Assembly: GCA_011109175.1 (NCBI GenBank)
Contig: RDEW01000024.1
Coordinates: 391,005-455,004 of the forward strand
Direction: 5' to 3'
DNA length: 64,000 bases
From: Dicyema japonicum
Lineage: Eukaryota > Dicyemida > Rhombozoa > Dicyemidae
The notes beneath the pieces are model-generated. The model had not been told where the DNA came from, ran no database searches, and saw nothing but the letters and a program-made list of their open reading frames with translations. A program made the position numbers and the translations under genes. Below, one piece after another: positions 21,973-34,531 of this stretch; positions within the stretch are counted from its first letter, which is position 1; each line of letters begins with the position of its first letter.

Positions 21973-22440
21973 AATTCGAAAATATTTGCTTTTTCGTATT
22001 TATAGTCAAGGCATTAATTTTTATTACTAATTATTTGTTTAGTCACATAAATTTTCTACGTATTTCATTTCATACCTGAATTTTATTTTTCTTATAAGCT
22101 AAATTTTATAAAATATTTTACATTATTACTTTTAGTTTCCATTAATGTTGCAACGTCTTGTGTGTTCTGGTAACGAAATAATAAAATAATAAACTATGAA
22201 CACATTACTAATATAAAATTTAATTTCAAGTTCGTGTTGAATTTTACAAATAACGCTAAAAAGTTAGTTTTTGATGTATTTAATAATACTTTACTGAATT
22301 TATGCAATTTTTTGTAATCTCTGGTCATTTCCAATTAAAACTTTTTAATTTAAGAATCTTCTCATCATTAATTATATTGGCAAAAAAGTTCCCATCTCCT
22401 ATCGGATTCCTCTGCAGGAATGAGAAGGCTACTGTAGTAA
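21973..22440. other. AT-rich upstream region of the pseudokinase
   Basis: Very A/T-rich sequence with no recognisable gene on either strand. It would contain the promoter of the minus-strand kinase, but I see no defined element. Confidence 0.4.
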
Positions 22441-22560
22441 GGACCACAAGTGTTGGATGGCTCAGTTGATTGCGGGAACTGGGATTACCTAACTTTTAAC
22501 GTTTTTTCTGTGTTTCTTTCCCAATGATCCAGGGTTTTTAAATAAATAAACATTCTGGAT
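22440..22560 (+). repeat. Retroposon 3' tail, hairpin type (decayed)
   Basis: Contains GGGATTACCTAACTTTTAAC, a pyrimidine-rich loop (TTTTTTCTGTGTTTCTTTCC), AATGATCC and an AGGG...AAATAAATAAA end. The layout matches the tails at 36.82-36.90 and 45.43-45.50 kb, where the flanking arms pair as a stem. Confidence 0.55.
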
Positions 22561-22669
22561 ATTATTTATTTCTCGGTTTGTTTGGTGAACGTTTATATTT
22601 TGATTATCAAGAATAAACTCAACCTACATAAATCACGCTTCGTTGTTTTTTATGATTGCTTCCTTTTCT

Positions 22670-22995
22670 GCACTTTCCGAGGAGCCATATCAGCTATCAC
22701 TCCCCTCAGGTAGAGCACACACTTTATTTTAAGCAAATAACAGATATCATAGCTAATCGATGAGGGAGAATCAAGGAATGCTCTTCACTTCTTTATTTTT
22801 CTTTTTGTCGGGTGTATGTCCTTTATAGACGATTCTATTCCGCAATGAAATGTTCATTGATGACGCCGTCACTCGTCAAGCCAAAGCATAGAGATGCGTG
22901 GAACCTTCAACCGAAATTTACAGTAACGGAATTTGAACTAGCGACCTTCAGATCTTTTACCCGGCAACCGTTATACTGCACATCCTCACGATTGC
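22670..22995 (-). mobile_element. SINE, second subfamily, minus orientation
   Basis: Shares the central boxes of the SINE family (TGACGAGTGACGGCGTCATC-like, GCGGAATAGAATCGTC, AAAGTGTGTGCTCTACC) but has a different 3' end (GCTGATATGGCTCCTCGGAAAG) and a decayed tRNA-like head around 22,930-22,985. The sister copy is at 60,060-60,360. Confidence 0.75.
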
Positions 22996-22999
22996 TTTC

Positions 23000-24310
23000 G
23001 GTAGATTTTCTGATTTTAGCGATCATTAGATCTCATTTGAAATATTTGTATTGTTGTAAGTCTCCAGAAGGATCGAAGTCGTCATAACATAATTCAAATT
23101 TCTACAAATGCTTAGAGGTAATAGCAATCTTCAGGTCAGATTAAGTCAATAGAGCAGTGATTCCCAATTTTTAGGTGCTCGCGAAACCTTTTTGTGCTAA
23201 TTTTTTTCGGAACCTTTCCAATTCAATTATTACAATTTTTACTTAAAACATTACCAAAAACAATTTTAATGTGAAAATTGAGGTAACTCTTTTAGCATAG
23301 TCATTAACAATTGATATATCATCATGATTGGTGGATATACACAATCTCTGAACGATCGGCGTTCATCGAATAATAGTAAGAACAGACTTTATGCTTGTAG
23401 AACCTCTGAGGTTCATTTAGTTTACATGACCGATTTTCGCGTGTGTCAATTCGCGTCCATTTGAATTGAAAATCACATTTATATGAGGGTGTAGATTATC
23501 CCCAGAGACTTTGAACACCCACATCTTTAACCAACTTAGAGGCTCATGTATTTTGTTTTTTCAAAAGCAGCCTTTGATAAAGAGGAACCGCCATAACAAT
23601 CCAAATGACCAATTGTCACGATGTTAATGAATTTCCTTTCACTGTCTGTTCATATTATGCTCTTCGCCACAAATTAAGCCCTTTTTTGCAGAAATTCTTA
23701 ATATTTCCAAATTTTTGGACTCGGAAGCACCTAGTCACCGGTTTCCTGTACCATTCGAAATAAACTTTCTGGAGATTAAACATTATGCGAACCTCACAAG
23801 TAACATGGTTATCGCCTTCGAATTCAAAGTTGTTGAAACGTTTAATCTGTCCCAATGCCATGTTTTTAACTTCCAGGTTCACTACAATCATACGTCATGG
23901 TAGACGAAACAAATCGCTCAGAGTGTCCTTTTCATATGGAAGCAGCATCTTGATATTGTTCACTAATTCAATCTCCTTTTTTGGATTCAGACTTGTTTAT
24001 GGGTTTATCTTCCTTAGCGAGTTTTTATTATTTTTGTTATTAGTCGTCGTCCATAGCCTGGACATTTGCCCATAAATTAAAAAAATATTTTAAATAAAAC
24101 TTCAGTACTGAAATTAATAGTGAATTAAAAAAATAATAAAACTGTCTATATTATCTTTAAATAACTAGAACTAGAAGGTGTCTTTTGTGGGTTTTTTTCC
24201 AAAATTCATTGAAAAAATCATGATTTATATATCATTTATAAAACTTACTAGATTAAATTAATATTTTAATAATAAAGACAATAAACACTTATATTATTTT
24301 CAGACATCAT
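23000..24310. other. Unassigned spacer with a possible hAT end
   Basis: At 23,158 the text CAGTGATTCCCAATTTTTAG followed by GCTCGCGAAACC resembles the start of a hAT terminal repeat, but I found no matching right end. The remainder shows no recognisable gene. Confidence 0.3.
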
Positions 24311-25400
24311 ATCATTTTTTCCTATGGGAACAATGTCGTTACTTGGAGACAAGTTCTTGGAATGAGTCAGGATCATGGAGTTAGTTTGGTTATCTTTGGT
24401 CTTTGGAATAATTTTAATTTAATTTCACAATCCGAAAGGGAACCCGAATTTTTTGTTACTGTATGTGAGTGTAAAATCATAATTATCAATTTAATTTTTA
24501 ATTTTCTGTAATTAAAAAAAATTTTGTCTTCTTTCTAATTCAATAACAGGCATCATCTGCCAAGAGACTGTTGGCCGTGTACGACAACAATTAAAAAAGT
24601 TCGTGGAATCAATACAACTCTCGTTATTTTCCAACCTGGACAAGATTCCAATCTCTAGGAAAACACCTCTGTAACATGCTCGACCACTCCCAAAGTCGCA
24701 AAAGTAATTAGGGAAAAGCGGAAACGATCCCGAAACGAAAATATTTACCTAACGTCCTCCGTTCGGCAAAGTCAGTTGAAAGAGAGTCCAAGTTATTGCT
24801 GGGTATTATATTTGTCATCGAAAAAATAACAACACAGATAACATCCCATATGAGAGAGTGTTTTTGGCAATGTGAAAATTGTCATCCCGTCTGGTCGCCT
24901 CCATCACCTTTAATGGATCATCTCAACTGATACAACGATTTATCTCCTTGCCTGGCTGGCACGAAAAATGACCATTTGATTCCAAAACTCCACTAGAGGA
25001 GTTTCCACAACTGCAAATATGAACTTTTATGTTGATTCCAGATGGATTCTGTTTCTGTAGAAGTGGAAACTGGATACACTTAATTAGTTGTTTACTTTAA
25101 CTTCTATCTCTGTGTATCCGGGGTTAATAAATTAAATTAGCCAATAATAATATTTTTTTAATTCATATCAATTTATATAATACAGCCACGTGGTTCCATG
25201 TGGTGCTATCTGCTATTTGGTCAAAAATCATTTTCCTTCCCTCCGATGACGTCATTGGACCCACCTTACAGAGGAGACGCCCAATGCCTAGTCGGCATCA
25301 AGAGTCTGCGACTATTCTTCTCTCTGGGGATAATTTCGTTAACATGAGACAAGTTCTGGAACGCAGGAACGAGGCAGGATCAATGAGTTAGTTTGGTTAA
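24310..25400. repeat. Two adjacent pieces of repeat family X
   Basis: 24,900-25,140 matches 42,100-42,270 (CTCCACT.GAGG.GTTTC.AC, TTTTATGTTGATTCC, GGATACACTTAATTAGTTG, TGTGTATCCGGGGTTAATAA). 25,195-25,300 matches the 5' portion at 41,960-42,090 (CATGTGGTG..., GACGCCCAATGCC). The order is rearranged relative to 42 kb. The end sequence GGATACAC...GTGTATCC at 25,072-25,119 can form an 8-bp stem. Probably a retroposon of SINE or LINE-tail type; no protein seen. Confidence 0.65.
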
Positions 25401-25447
25401 TTTAATTAGCGGATTATGGTCTATATCACTCTTTCAAGATATTATAT

Positions 25448-25642
25448 TCAACAAATAAAGATAAGACAACTCCTGAGACGGTTGATAGAAATGAGAGATA
25501 CAGGATGCGATCCCTCTCCAATAATGATGGACACTAAACCAACAATTACACCAATAATAGCATATGCTCCACGTGACAGATAACTTGTTGACTTACAGAG
25601 ATATTCGGACTTTATGAGGATTACTCTTGGGTCTAATTTCAT
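25448..25642 (-). CDS. Possible small membrane protein exon
   Basis: A 64-residue minus-strand frame with ATG at 25,642 contains one strongly hydrophobic span (YAIIGVIVGLVSIIIG). A basic, coiled-coil-like frame lies just upstream near 25,650-25,780, but I could not join them with GT-AG micro-introns. No family recognised. It may be an exon, a remnant, or chance. Confidence 0.25.
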   Translation of the reverse strand: MKLDPRVILIKSEYLCKSTSYLSRGAYAIIGVIVGLVSIIIGEGSHPVSLISINRLRSCLIFIC

Positions 25643-25859
25643 TTTATTAAAGGATTCTTTTACTGATGGATTCGAATATATTAAAGGGAATATTTACGTA
25701 ATCAGTTCTTCAAATAGACACTAATTCCCTATGCGGTTGCAGATTCTTAGATTAATGTCATTAAGCTCTTTGTCTTTTTTTATTTTTTGATATAAAACGC
25801 AATTTATTTATTCAAAAAGTCTTATATAACCATAATAAAATTCCGAAATTCTTTATTTG

Positions 25860-26285
25860 AAGTAGTTCGCAAAAAAACGGAACACCTGTATACAAGGGCA
25901 AGTAGAGAGGTTATATATCTTATTTTTAGGTTTAACCAATCTATAAAGAGGTGGGTGTCAGTTACAAGCGATTCAAATGATAAAACCTGAATATATTTAA
26001 CTAATAAAGAAAAGTATATGATTATAACACTTCTATGCATGACAGAACTCGTCTATTATTTTTATGAGGTTAAGAAGTAAAAAATGAACTTGAATGCTTA
26101 AATACTTTTTTCTAAGATGAATCAGTAGAAACAATTGAAATTCCAGAGGATCTACTACCTATACGGAAAGATAAGAAAATATATGCTTTGAAAAATATTA
26201 AAAAGTCAGCATCAAAGATGACAAAAAAGAAGATGGAAATTCAACAAGAGGATATATTAATAGGAAATAAATTCATTATGTGACA
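25860..26285 (+). other. Coding-like plus-strand segments, unresolved
   Basis: Two plus-strand stretches look protein-coding by composition. Around 25,870-25,980 it reads VYKGK, then, after removing a 28-nt GT-AG segment, FNQSIKRWVSVTSD, reminiscent of a PH-domain start. At 26,117-26,281 it reads DESVETIEIPEDLLPIRKDK and a Lys-rich end before TGA. I could not link them in one frame, so no gene is called. Confidence 0.25.
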
Positions 26286-26289
26286 AGAT

Positions 26290-29200
26290 AATGACGGTAA
26301 TCAAAATACTAGATTTCCACTGCATGATCAAGTCTTTTGTTGAGACTACTTGTTAGTACTAAATGAAACAATTTAGATGCAAGTTGTTATCACTTATACG
26401 GATTTCATGACTATTTAAAATTATTATATTAACATTTGCTGTAAATAAAGCAGATTATGAATCACTTTTTGTGCAAACTATCTATTTTTTACCTGTAATT
26501 CATTGTATTACTTTTACTCCTTTAGACACATCGAAACTTGTGTTGTTTGATTTATTGAGACATCTCGTTAAGAGAATTGGGGAGGATATTCTTTACTTTA
26601 TGACTATAATAAGACAAACTTTCTGTGATATGTATTCGAGAGCCTATCTATGTCTTCATTATGCTTATAAAATTGTTAACTGTCTTGTTGAGTTGTAAGA
26701 GGAGAGGTCGTGTCTAGATGTTAGGCTGTATAATATTGAAGCTGTCTATTCTGAGTGCTTCTACACATTAATTTTCCATGTAATATATTGGTTTTCATTG
26801 AAGAGAGTTTGTTAATATTTAATAATGATAATTCAGAGAAAAGCGACTCGATTTATGGGATTCTTATTTTCCTATTTCCATGATGTTCAACTTCATAAGG
26901 CAGGTAAGATATATTTGATTCCATTTTTGTGGTTGTCTTATTCCTAGATTTAAAGAAAACTTATAAATGTTTCATTTACAGATGGAGTTTAGACAGCTCT
27001 TTGTTAGATTATAAGACGTAATATGCGTAGTACGTATGTTTCCAAAACTTGCTAATTGATTTTTATCCATTGTAACTATTAGCCCAAATTCATCATATTT
27101 TACTTTTATTTTAAGTAAGTGAAACCACATTGAGTTTTTCGCATCTTATCAGTCTTTTCATTTGATTTGGAGTTCATTATGTTCACTATTGTTGGAAATA
27201 GTTTAGAACATAAGAATATTCATGCTACCATATCATTATCAAACAGCTTGTTTATATCACTTTTAATTGACGTATTCTTCACCAATCAGCTTATCATTTC
27301 CTGAATTTATTCTTCTTAAAAACAATTTTGTTGTACGGTTTCTCATTTAATAATATTCTTTTAAAATGTGCCTTTATTGTATTTCTTATTTTTTCATCAA
27401 CTAGTGAGCTCATGATCTTTTTATATATGTATTTATGTATTTCTTTTCCACAATGATCTAGGATTTTATAATGTGTGCAAACTCTTTTCATAATAATGAC
27501 TTTTTATTATTGTATGTAGTGGATTCAAAATAGTTTTTCTGTACTCAATTAAGCAATTCAGCTATTATTGGTTGATTCAAATTGTAATCTCTTTGGTGCA
27601 ATATATCTGCTAGCCATCCTCAGTTTGCGTCTTCCACATAATCTGTGTGTTCTAAGTCTACCATTTTGTAGATTGATTAAAATCCAAAATTTTCAGTGGT
27701 AGTGTTTTCTTTACTAAAAAGTTCATCTACATTATATTCATTTTTTGTTAAAGTTTTTTTTAATGATTACTTTTAAATAAGTTATGCTTAAATTAGTCTT
27801 AATATCTTGTATAGCTCATCATGTTCACTATACATTCTATCACACATAGATTACACTCCAGTTGTATATTAGTTGCGCGAAGGTCCTGCTAGACCCTATC
27901 CACTCCCTCTCACAATTATTACACCCTGATGTTGTTTTTTCTACATTATTGCTGCTTGCCTAAATATTTTCTGAAAAACTTATTATATTTATTTCTTGTC
28001 CATACAATAGTCTTCTCAAACACCTCCATCAGTTGATCTGAGTAGAACCGTTTACGTCTTAGCCTTGCTCAGTCAACAATGTTTAATCTCATCATGGATA
28101 ATAAACTTCTATCTCGCCTTTTAACAACTACCCTAGGCATTGGCTTGTTATTGTTTAAATTTATTGTGCTTTCATAAAAAGCACTATACATTCTATAAAA
28201 TTTCACCCCTAAATCATATACTGTTTTCATAACATCATCTTTGCTTAACATAGTGACATTAACATTTTTCAATTTATAAGTGATTTTTCAGATAGCACTT
28301 TCATAGAGTTGCTGATATTGTGAAGATTATTCTTAAGTTCATTTAATTTTTGGGTCCTCAAATATGTCTCTAAAATATGGCAACTCAATCATAAATATTA
28401 AATTAGGGGAAAACAATTTCTTAATACAGATATTACCTCAGGCATGTTTATATTCGCAACAACATTATTGGTTCATACAAGCACTCCAAGCACATACTTA
28501 TGTATAATAACTTTTGTTCTTCTGTTAGTCGAGTCATTTCTGTCATTTTAATCTTTTTATAATTGACAATTTCCATCATCACATCTGTTATATTTATTAT
28601 GCTTTCATGAATTAAATATCGTGACAATTCTTCCATTATAGATCTTAGATCTTTTACATTAATGCTTTTTGATAAACTGATTGTATCATTTGTTGTGTTA
28701 TTAATTTGTCTTTTGATATTCCTCTGATTTTTAACATACTTTTTCAATGTTTCTTGGATCTAATTCAAACTCAATGAGGAACTCCTGCGTCATTTAAATC
28801 ACAACTTCCAATTCATAATTTATACTCTTCTGATTCATATTATTCTTTTTGTTGTTGTTTTTTTTCAATAAATATTAGTTAAAAATAAAAGAAATATCCA
28901 TTATTAGTCATAATCTTGCTCTCACAAAATTTCCATGAAATTCTCTTCCATTTCCTTGATTCTGCTCCACATTTTCATTATCCATTCTCTCATTAATTCC
29001 TGTGACTTCTGATTGGATGGAATCCGCCAAGTCTTTCTACCAACAACTGCTCTGGTCCCATTATAGCATGGAAAGTAAATTTTAATATCATACTAGATAC
29101 TAGTGTCACACAACCAAATATTACTACAAACAAGACAATCTTTTTTACTTTCTCAAGTAATCAAAGTTTGTTTACTTAATAATAAAGCCTTTTCACGAGA

Positions 29201-30160
29201 GCCATAATATTTATAGCTCCGCATAGGCAGGACACACACTTTATTTAAGTAAAGAACAGTTAATTTTAACTAATCGTAGAACCAAGATCTTCACTTCTTT
29301 TTTTTCTTTTTCTTGTGTGAGTGTTTATTCTAGACAATCCAGTTCCGCAGTGAGTATCCACTGATGACGGCGTCACTCGTCAATCCCTTTTAGCATCTTA
29401 GATGCGTGGAACCTTCCACCAGGTGAACAGCAGCGAGATTCGAACCCGTAGCCTAAACCACTTAAGCCCGACACCTAACTACTATGCCAGTTTGTTAAAT
29501 TGTTGATGATTATTATAATCATTTAACATTACTTTTGACCTTTCTCTTCTTTAAGTGATTTAATCTTGTTTACTACAGTTTCTATATTAACTTCTTTTTT
29601 TGTAATATTAACTAACAAATCACAATCCATTATCCTGTCACTCATATCTGGAGATATCAACTCTTTTCTATAATTTATATATTTTCCATTTATTGTGTGT
29701 GTTTTGGGTTTACATTGCCCTTCCACGTTTATTATATTATCTTCAGATCATATACACCAAGACAGCATTCTTTCTGTTTGTTCTTACTCCCAATGAATGT
29801 TTTCCATACATAATTTCCTTTCTTAGCATACAGTCCATTGAAGTTCAAAAGATATATATCACTTATTGTTGGGATTAGAGGTGATGATGAATGAAGGTCT
29901 GACTCCTTTATCATTTTTGATTTGGACTCTCAAAGTCTGATGATTTGATGTAACTCGGTTGCAAAAGGAACAGAAAACATCTTTTACATCATCAAGTTTA
30001 CGTACGTAGGTAAAGAGGGATGGTGGCCATATCGTAGACGAGTCAGATTTACTCGGATATTCTTCGGAAGAGAGGATTCTGATTAGTCGATTAGAGAAGG
30101 GGTCGAAATAGTATTTTATTATTATCGAGTCTTCGGATGGTTCTTGTGGAAACAAAATCG
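26290..30160 (-). other. Very AT-rich block with minus-strand coding-like pieces of unknown origin
   Basis: Minus-strand frames rich in Lys, Asn and Ile lie at 27,294-27,491, 28,069-28,272, 28,448-28,747, 29,529-29,726, 29,732-29,914 and 29,859-30,155. The last has a Cys pair (VFCSFCNR). A hydrophobic span (VLFVVIFGCVTLVSSMIL) near 29,085-29,145 looks like a membrane segment. Canonical micro-introns do not join the pieces cleanly, and a SINE is inserted at 29.19-29.49 kb. Composition differs from the host genes and from the LINEs. It could be a decayed foreign or mobile element; I name no family. Confidence 0.35.
29190..29492 (-). mobile_element. Near full-length tRNA-derived SINE, minus orientation
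   Basis: On the minus strand it reads head (TGGCATAGTAG, CCTAACT...GTCGGGCTTAAGTGG), B box GGTTCGAATC, then GTTCACCTGGTGGAAGGTTC, TAGATGCTAA, the GACGAGTGACGCCGTCATC core and the GCGGAGCTATAAATATTATG 3' end with a TTATTA tail. It is the best-preserved B box of the family and matches the 8.5-kb copy end to end. Confidence 0.88.
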
Positions 30161-30319
30161 TGTATTTGTTTCAATCGACTCCAGAAATTAAGGATGGAAA
30201 GGATGGAGGATAGCAATCGAGACAAGTCATGGGTTTTTATAATGATTTTTATTTAGTTTAGAGATTTGCATAGAGTGACAGGGAAGGTCTAGGCTGTAGG
30301 CTTGGGAGAGCAACTTACA

Positions 30320-31000
30320 GAGCTCTCATTTTTTAATTTTTGATTCCCAGTTAAGAAAAATCAACGGGGGTTGATTTGAGACATACACTTTTTTGATGTT
30401 TTGGATTCTCTGTAGTTTGTTGATAGAATTGAGGGATACAGAAGTTGAACCGAGGGGATAGTTAATTGTTGTTCGAATGATTTGTTTATGGTTTGACCCT
30501 CTGTATGGATATCCTGACACAACTTTCAATATGTTGCTGGAGGCCTTTGTCCACTGTGTCTCAACATGTTTCGAGAAAGTCTGTAGTTGGTCGAATATAA
30601 CTCCAAGTATTTTGGGATGTTTCGTTAGTGATTGTCCATGAATTTTTATTATAGTAAAAAATTTAGTTGAATGTGAATATAATGATGGTGAATTTCAGCG
30701 GGGAAGATGATTTGCTTCAAGCCACTTTTCAAGAGAGTTCGAGTTGTTCTGGAAATCCTGTCTTTAGAGGCGATGATCAGGTTTTTCCTATCGTTTTCTC
30801 CACTCGGTAGCGGAATGTCAGCCAAGAATAAGTGGAAAGTAGCGAGGGTCTGGGAGACCCTATTAGGAAATAGCCTAGAGACTGACCGAATGTTCTCGAG
30901 GCAGGCTAGTCCCCTCCCCAACTAAATAAGTTAGCTGCCAGAGTTTAAAATTCCCAGAATTGTCAGTCTGAAATATTTTCAAAGTAAGATTCTTGCTGGA
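30320..31000 (-). mobile_element. LINE-J RT fragment, minus strand
   Basis: The minus strand reads FLADIPLPSGEND, then ASKDRISRTTRT (just after the catalytic YADD position), a frame change, then HPKILGVIFDQLQTFSKHVE, ASSNILKVVSG and NSINKLQRIQN. This is the RT palm-to-thumb order of Jockey-like elements. Frameshifted and truncated. Confidence 0.75.
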
Positions 31001-31624
31001 GTCGGAGACTTACAATGTCAAGTGGAAAGAAAGGTCTTTTGATGTCTGGGTTTATTGAGAGTAACCTTAGACTCCTTGATCTCTTTTTCCCAACATATGA
31101 ATAACTTTCTGGCAAAGAACCTCCAATCAAAATCATTAAATCATTTCTAAACTCCAGGACCCAGCCTCACAAAAATGAACTTTTGTCTTAAAGTCGACAG
31201 TGGAGTATGTCTTGCCTCATGTGCTTTTGGAATTTCAATTTCGAACATCTACACGTTTAATCTTTAGGAGCAAAAATGGTCAACTTAACTAATTTCTTTG
31301 TCCAACTCAGTCTTAGGTCTATGATCTTGTCGTCTCTATGTCGACCGTTACAGAAGTGTTTTGTTATAGTGTATAACCCAGAGGTTGTCAACGGTGTGCC
31401 GCGGCACACTAAGTGTGTGCCGCAAGACAATTCTAGTGTGCCGCCTGCCAAATACAAATTTGAATAAATTTATATACATTTTTGACCTAATTAATTTAAA
31501 AAGATAAACGAATTAAAATAATTACTAAAATTAAAATAATCATTTTTTTTATTATACATTAAATGATATTTTTGGTGAGGTGGTGACGTGCCTCGTTTTC
31601 TTCTCTGTACAACGGTTAAGAAAA

Positions 31625-32469
31625 ATGTCTGAAAAACACTCATCATACAATCGAGAACTCAGGCTAATGACGTTCAACGTACGTAGAATATCGAAAGATT
31701 GGACAAGGAAAGTACTTTGTGACGATCTCGAGAAATACAAAATATCTATTGGTTGCCTAGAAAAGACGAAAATCGAAAATGGACGCTATGAGATATGGAA
31801 CAACTACCGACTGATTCTCTTCCCAACTGAATGCAAGCACTACGGCATGGGATTTGCCCTACACGTGGATTACATCAAAAAATTACATCGCTTTTGGAGA
31901 GTCAACGACCGAATAATGTGTCCTACAAGTCAAACTAAATGAACTATGCCCGTCCAAGAGTCTACTAACCGTCATAAATGTCTATGCACCACACTGTGGA
32001 CGAGTAATCAAGAAACCCCAGTGAATCGAGGAATTCTACTTCAGAACTATCAAGCACATACTCTAACAATGCTTCCTCGTCCCTTGTTTTTGTTGCGGGA
32101 GATATGAATGCAAAGGCCGGAATCCGAATGGGGCCTGAAGAATCCTCTATTGGAAGACACGGGCGCGGAAGGAGAAATGGATCTGGAGCCTCTCTGGTAA
32201 ACTTCTGCGAGGCAAATAGCCTTTTCCTGTGCAACACGGCCTTCACGCACTCAGCTTGCCACAAGACGACGTGGCACGGACAAAGAAAAAACTCTGTCGG
32301 AGAGACCGTGAATATATATAATCAAATCGACTACATTATCTGCCGAAAGTCTGATAAACACCTGATAAATGATGCACGTTCCTACCAGGGAACAACAACC
32401 GACAGCGACCACAGGATCGTCATTGCAAAACTTTGTGTAAAAAAACCTGACTGGGAAAAAATACATTGA
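31625..32469 (+). pseudogene. LINE-R APE-type endonuclease domain (frameshifted)
   Basis: The first frame starts MSEKHSSYNRELRLMTFNVR at 31,625 and runs to 31,942 (RLMTFNVR, CLEKTKIENG corresponding to the 'QET' metal site). After a frame change, TVINVYAPH follows near 31,970, then AGDMNAKAG at about 32,100 and SDHRIVIAKL at 32,402-32,430. These are the GD-N and SDH catalytic motifs of APE endonucleases that nick target DNA for target-primed reverse transcription. Two or more frame breaks between 31,910 and 32,100 disable this copy. Confidence 0.82.
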
Positions 32470-32810
32470 AAACGCGAAGAAGGCGAGACAAAGACCCAAT
32501 ATATACTTTCAGACAGAAAAATTGTGGTTAGAGCCAACTTGTAGAGCTAAATATCACGAACAAATCGAGACTCTTATGGTGAAAACCGCACCGGAATCAT
32601 CAGTACGAACTCTGTGGGATCAAACAAAACAGGCAATCTCCAAGTCGGCCAAAATATGCCTTGGAGTCCGAAATCATCACGCCCTAAAATTGGATCACCA
32701 CCCGAACGTGCCAAATATGGCAAAGCATTGCAGAGAGCTACGACTAAAAGCGGCAAACACGTCAGACGAGAGTAAAAAAAAGAGCTTAATATCCAACAAA
32801 GGGAACTAAA

Positions 32811-34531
32811 GTGGAAAATCAAAAAGATGAACAGAAAACATTCACGGGAAATTATTACATCCCTATTAAAAGATGTGGAATGCTAAAAGACAATTCAAAG
32901 ATGTATGCGGCTTTGTTGCGGACAAAGAAAGGACAAAACATCCTTCACATCAAAGACAAAGATGGAAAATTCGTGGGTAACCCGAAAGAAAAAGCAGAAT
33001 TGATTGCACGACACTTCGAAACACTGTTGAATAAAGAAAATAATGACTTTCCCCCTTTCCAAGGAAAAGCAAAGGCGCTAAAAATCCCAATCACAGTGGA
33101 AGAGGTGGAATTAGCGATAAATAAACTGAAGAACAACAAGAGTGCTGGGCCGGACAACATAAGCCCTGAGCTCCTAAAATATGGGCCAAAAAAACTTAGC
33201 GACACAATTGCAAAAACCCTAAATGACGTCTTTGAAACTAATACCGATCTAGGACTTGGAAATGGATTATTAATACCCATACAAAAACCGAACAAATCAA
33301 AAGGACCAGTAGAAAATCTCCGCCCGATAATACTTCTGAATTCGATACGCAAGGTGCTGGCAAACATTGCACTAAGCCGGATAAAGGGTGTGGCGATCTA
33401 TACCTACCAGCAAGTCAAAGTGGGTTCCGAGAAGGGAGGTCTACGGCAGACATTGTATGGAGCCACAGATGGCGCTGCGCAACGCACCAAAGATTCAAGA
33501 GCGCAACAACCGTGTTGGGAATAGATCTCTCCAGAGCTTTCGACTCAATAAACAGACAGAAACTGATGAATGTGCTTGAGCAAATATTGGATGAATCGTC
33601 GGTTAGGATAATCAGACTACTACTTGCGAACACAAGACTATCTGTGAGGACAGAAGGAGCAACTTCCCGCAGTTTCAAAACAACGATTGGGACACCCCAG
33701 GGTGATTCCCTCTCCCCTTTACTATTCACCATATACCTTGAATCTGCACTCCGCGACCTCCGTAAATGCTATATAGGAGACATAGAAGAGACATCTTATG
33801 CGGATGATGTGGATTTTGTATCACGGGATGTGACCGCACTCCAACACCTGCTAGAAAATGCACCTGCGGAGCTTGAGAAATGGTTTCTCAGCGTAAATGT
33901 TAACAAAACTGAAATTACGGAAATCAAAAGAGAAGACGATATTACTCAAAAGATGGAGACGTACTAATAAGCTCGGCTCTCTACTAGGAGACGCTGAAGA
34001 TGTACTAGGAGGAAAACACTGGCAAATGCGGCAATGGCTAAACTGAAGAAAGGATGGCTAAGGGCCAAAGGACTTGGAATTGACATCAGATGCAGGCTTT
34101 ACAACGCGTTTGTGAAACCGATCCTACTGTATAACGCTGGGACATGGGGAAGTTCCTTCAACGAACTATTGAAACTGGATTCGTTCCATAGAAGGCAACT
34201 AAGAAGCTTACTCGGAATGGAGTGGCCACGTAGAATATCAACCACTGGTATCTACAACAAGTGTATGTGTTCTTACATCAGCAAGGATGTGATAGATGCC
34301 CGGTGGAGGCTATTTGGGCATGTACTAAGAATGAACCCGGACGCACCCGCTAACAAAGCGATGGAAGATTACTTTGACAGATGCGAAAAACCCTTCCGCG
34401 GACGACCTAGATCGACACTTCCGACAGCCCTAAACAAAGACTTAAATCGTGTGAGAAAAAATTTAAAGACGGGAGACGACCTGGACGAATTGAGATCACT
34501 CGCATTCGACAGAGGAAATGGAAAAGACTAA
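32811..34531 (+). pseudogene. LINE-R reverse transcriptase (two small frame breaks)
   Basis: Order on the plus strand: linker (AELIARHFETLLNKENND), fingers (NNKSAGPDNISPELLKYGPK; LLIPIQKPNKSKGPVENLRP), palm A (LGIDLSRAFDSINR at 33,520), palm B (GTPQGDSLSPLLFTIYLESA at about 33,690) and palm C (SYADDVDFVS at 33,797, with both catalytic Asp). A thumb and C-terminal domain (YNAGTWGSSFNELL; RWRLFGHVLRMNPDAPANKA; GRPRSTLPTALNKDLNRV) follows. Frame breaks occur near 33,430-33,520 and 33,965-34,030. It copies its RNA at the nick, and probably also served the SINE that shares its tail. Confidence 0.88.

Noticed and set aside
23157-23200. Left end of another hAT element
   Set aside because: Only one end-like sequence was found, with no partner and no target duplication.
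25860-26285. PH-domain gene
   Set aside because: Only a short PH-like start is visible and the downstream frame cannot be joined by canonical micro-introns.
26290-30160. Polinton/Maverick or a named virus family
   Set aside because: No polymerase B, ATPase, protease or capsid motif could be seen, and I could not assign any piece to a known family.
33388-33579. Extra small proteins overlapping LINE-R
   Set aside because: Shadow frames of the reverse transcriptase; all sense is explained by the RT frame and its breaks.
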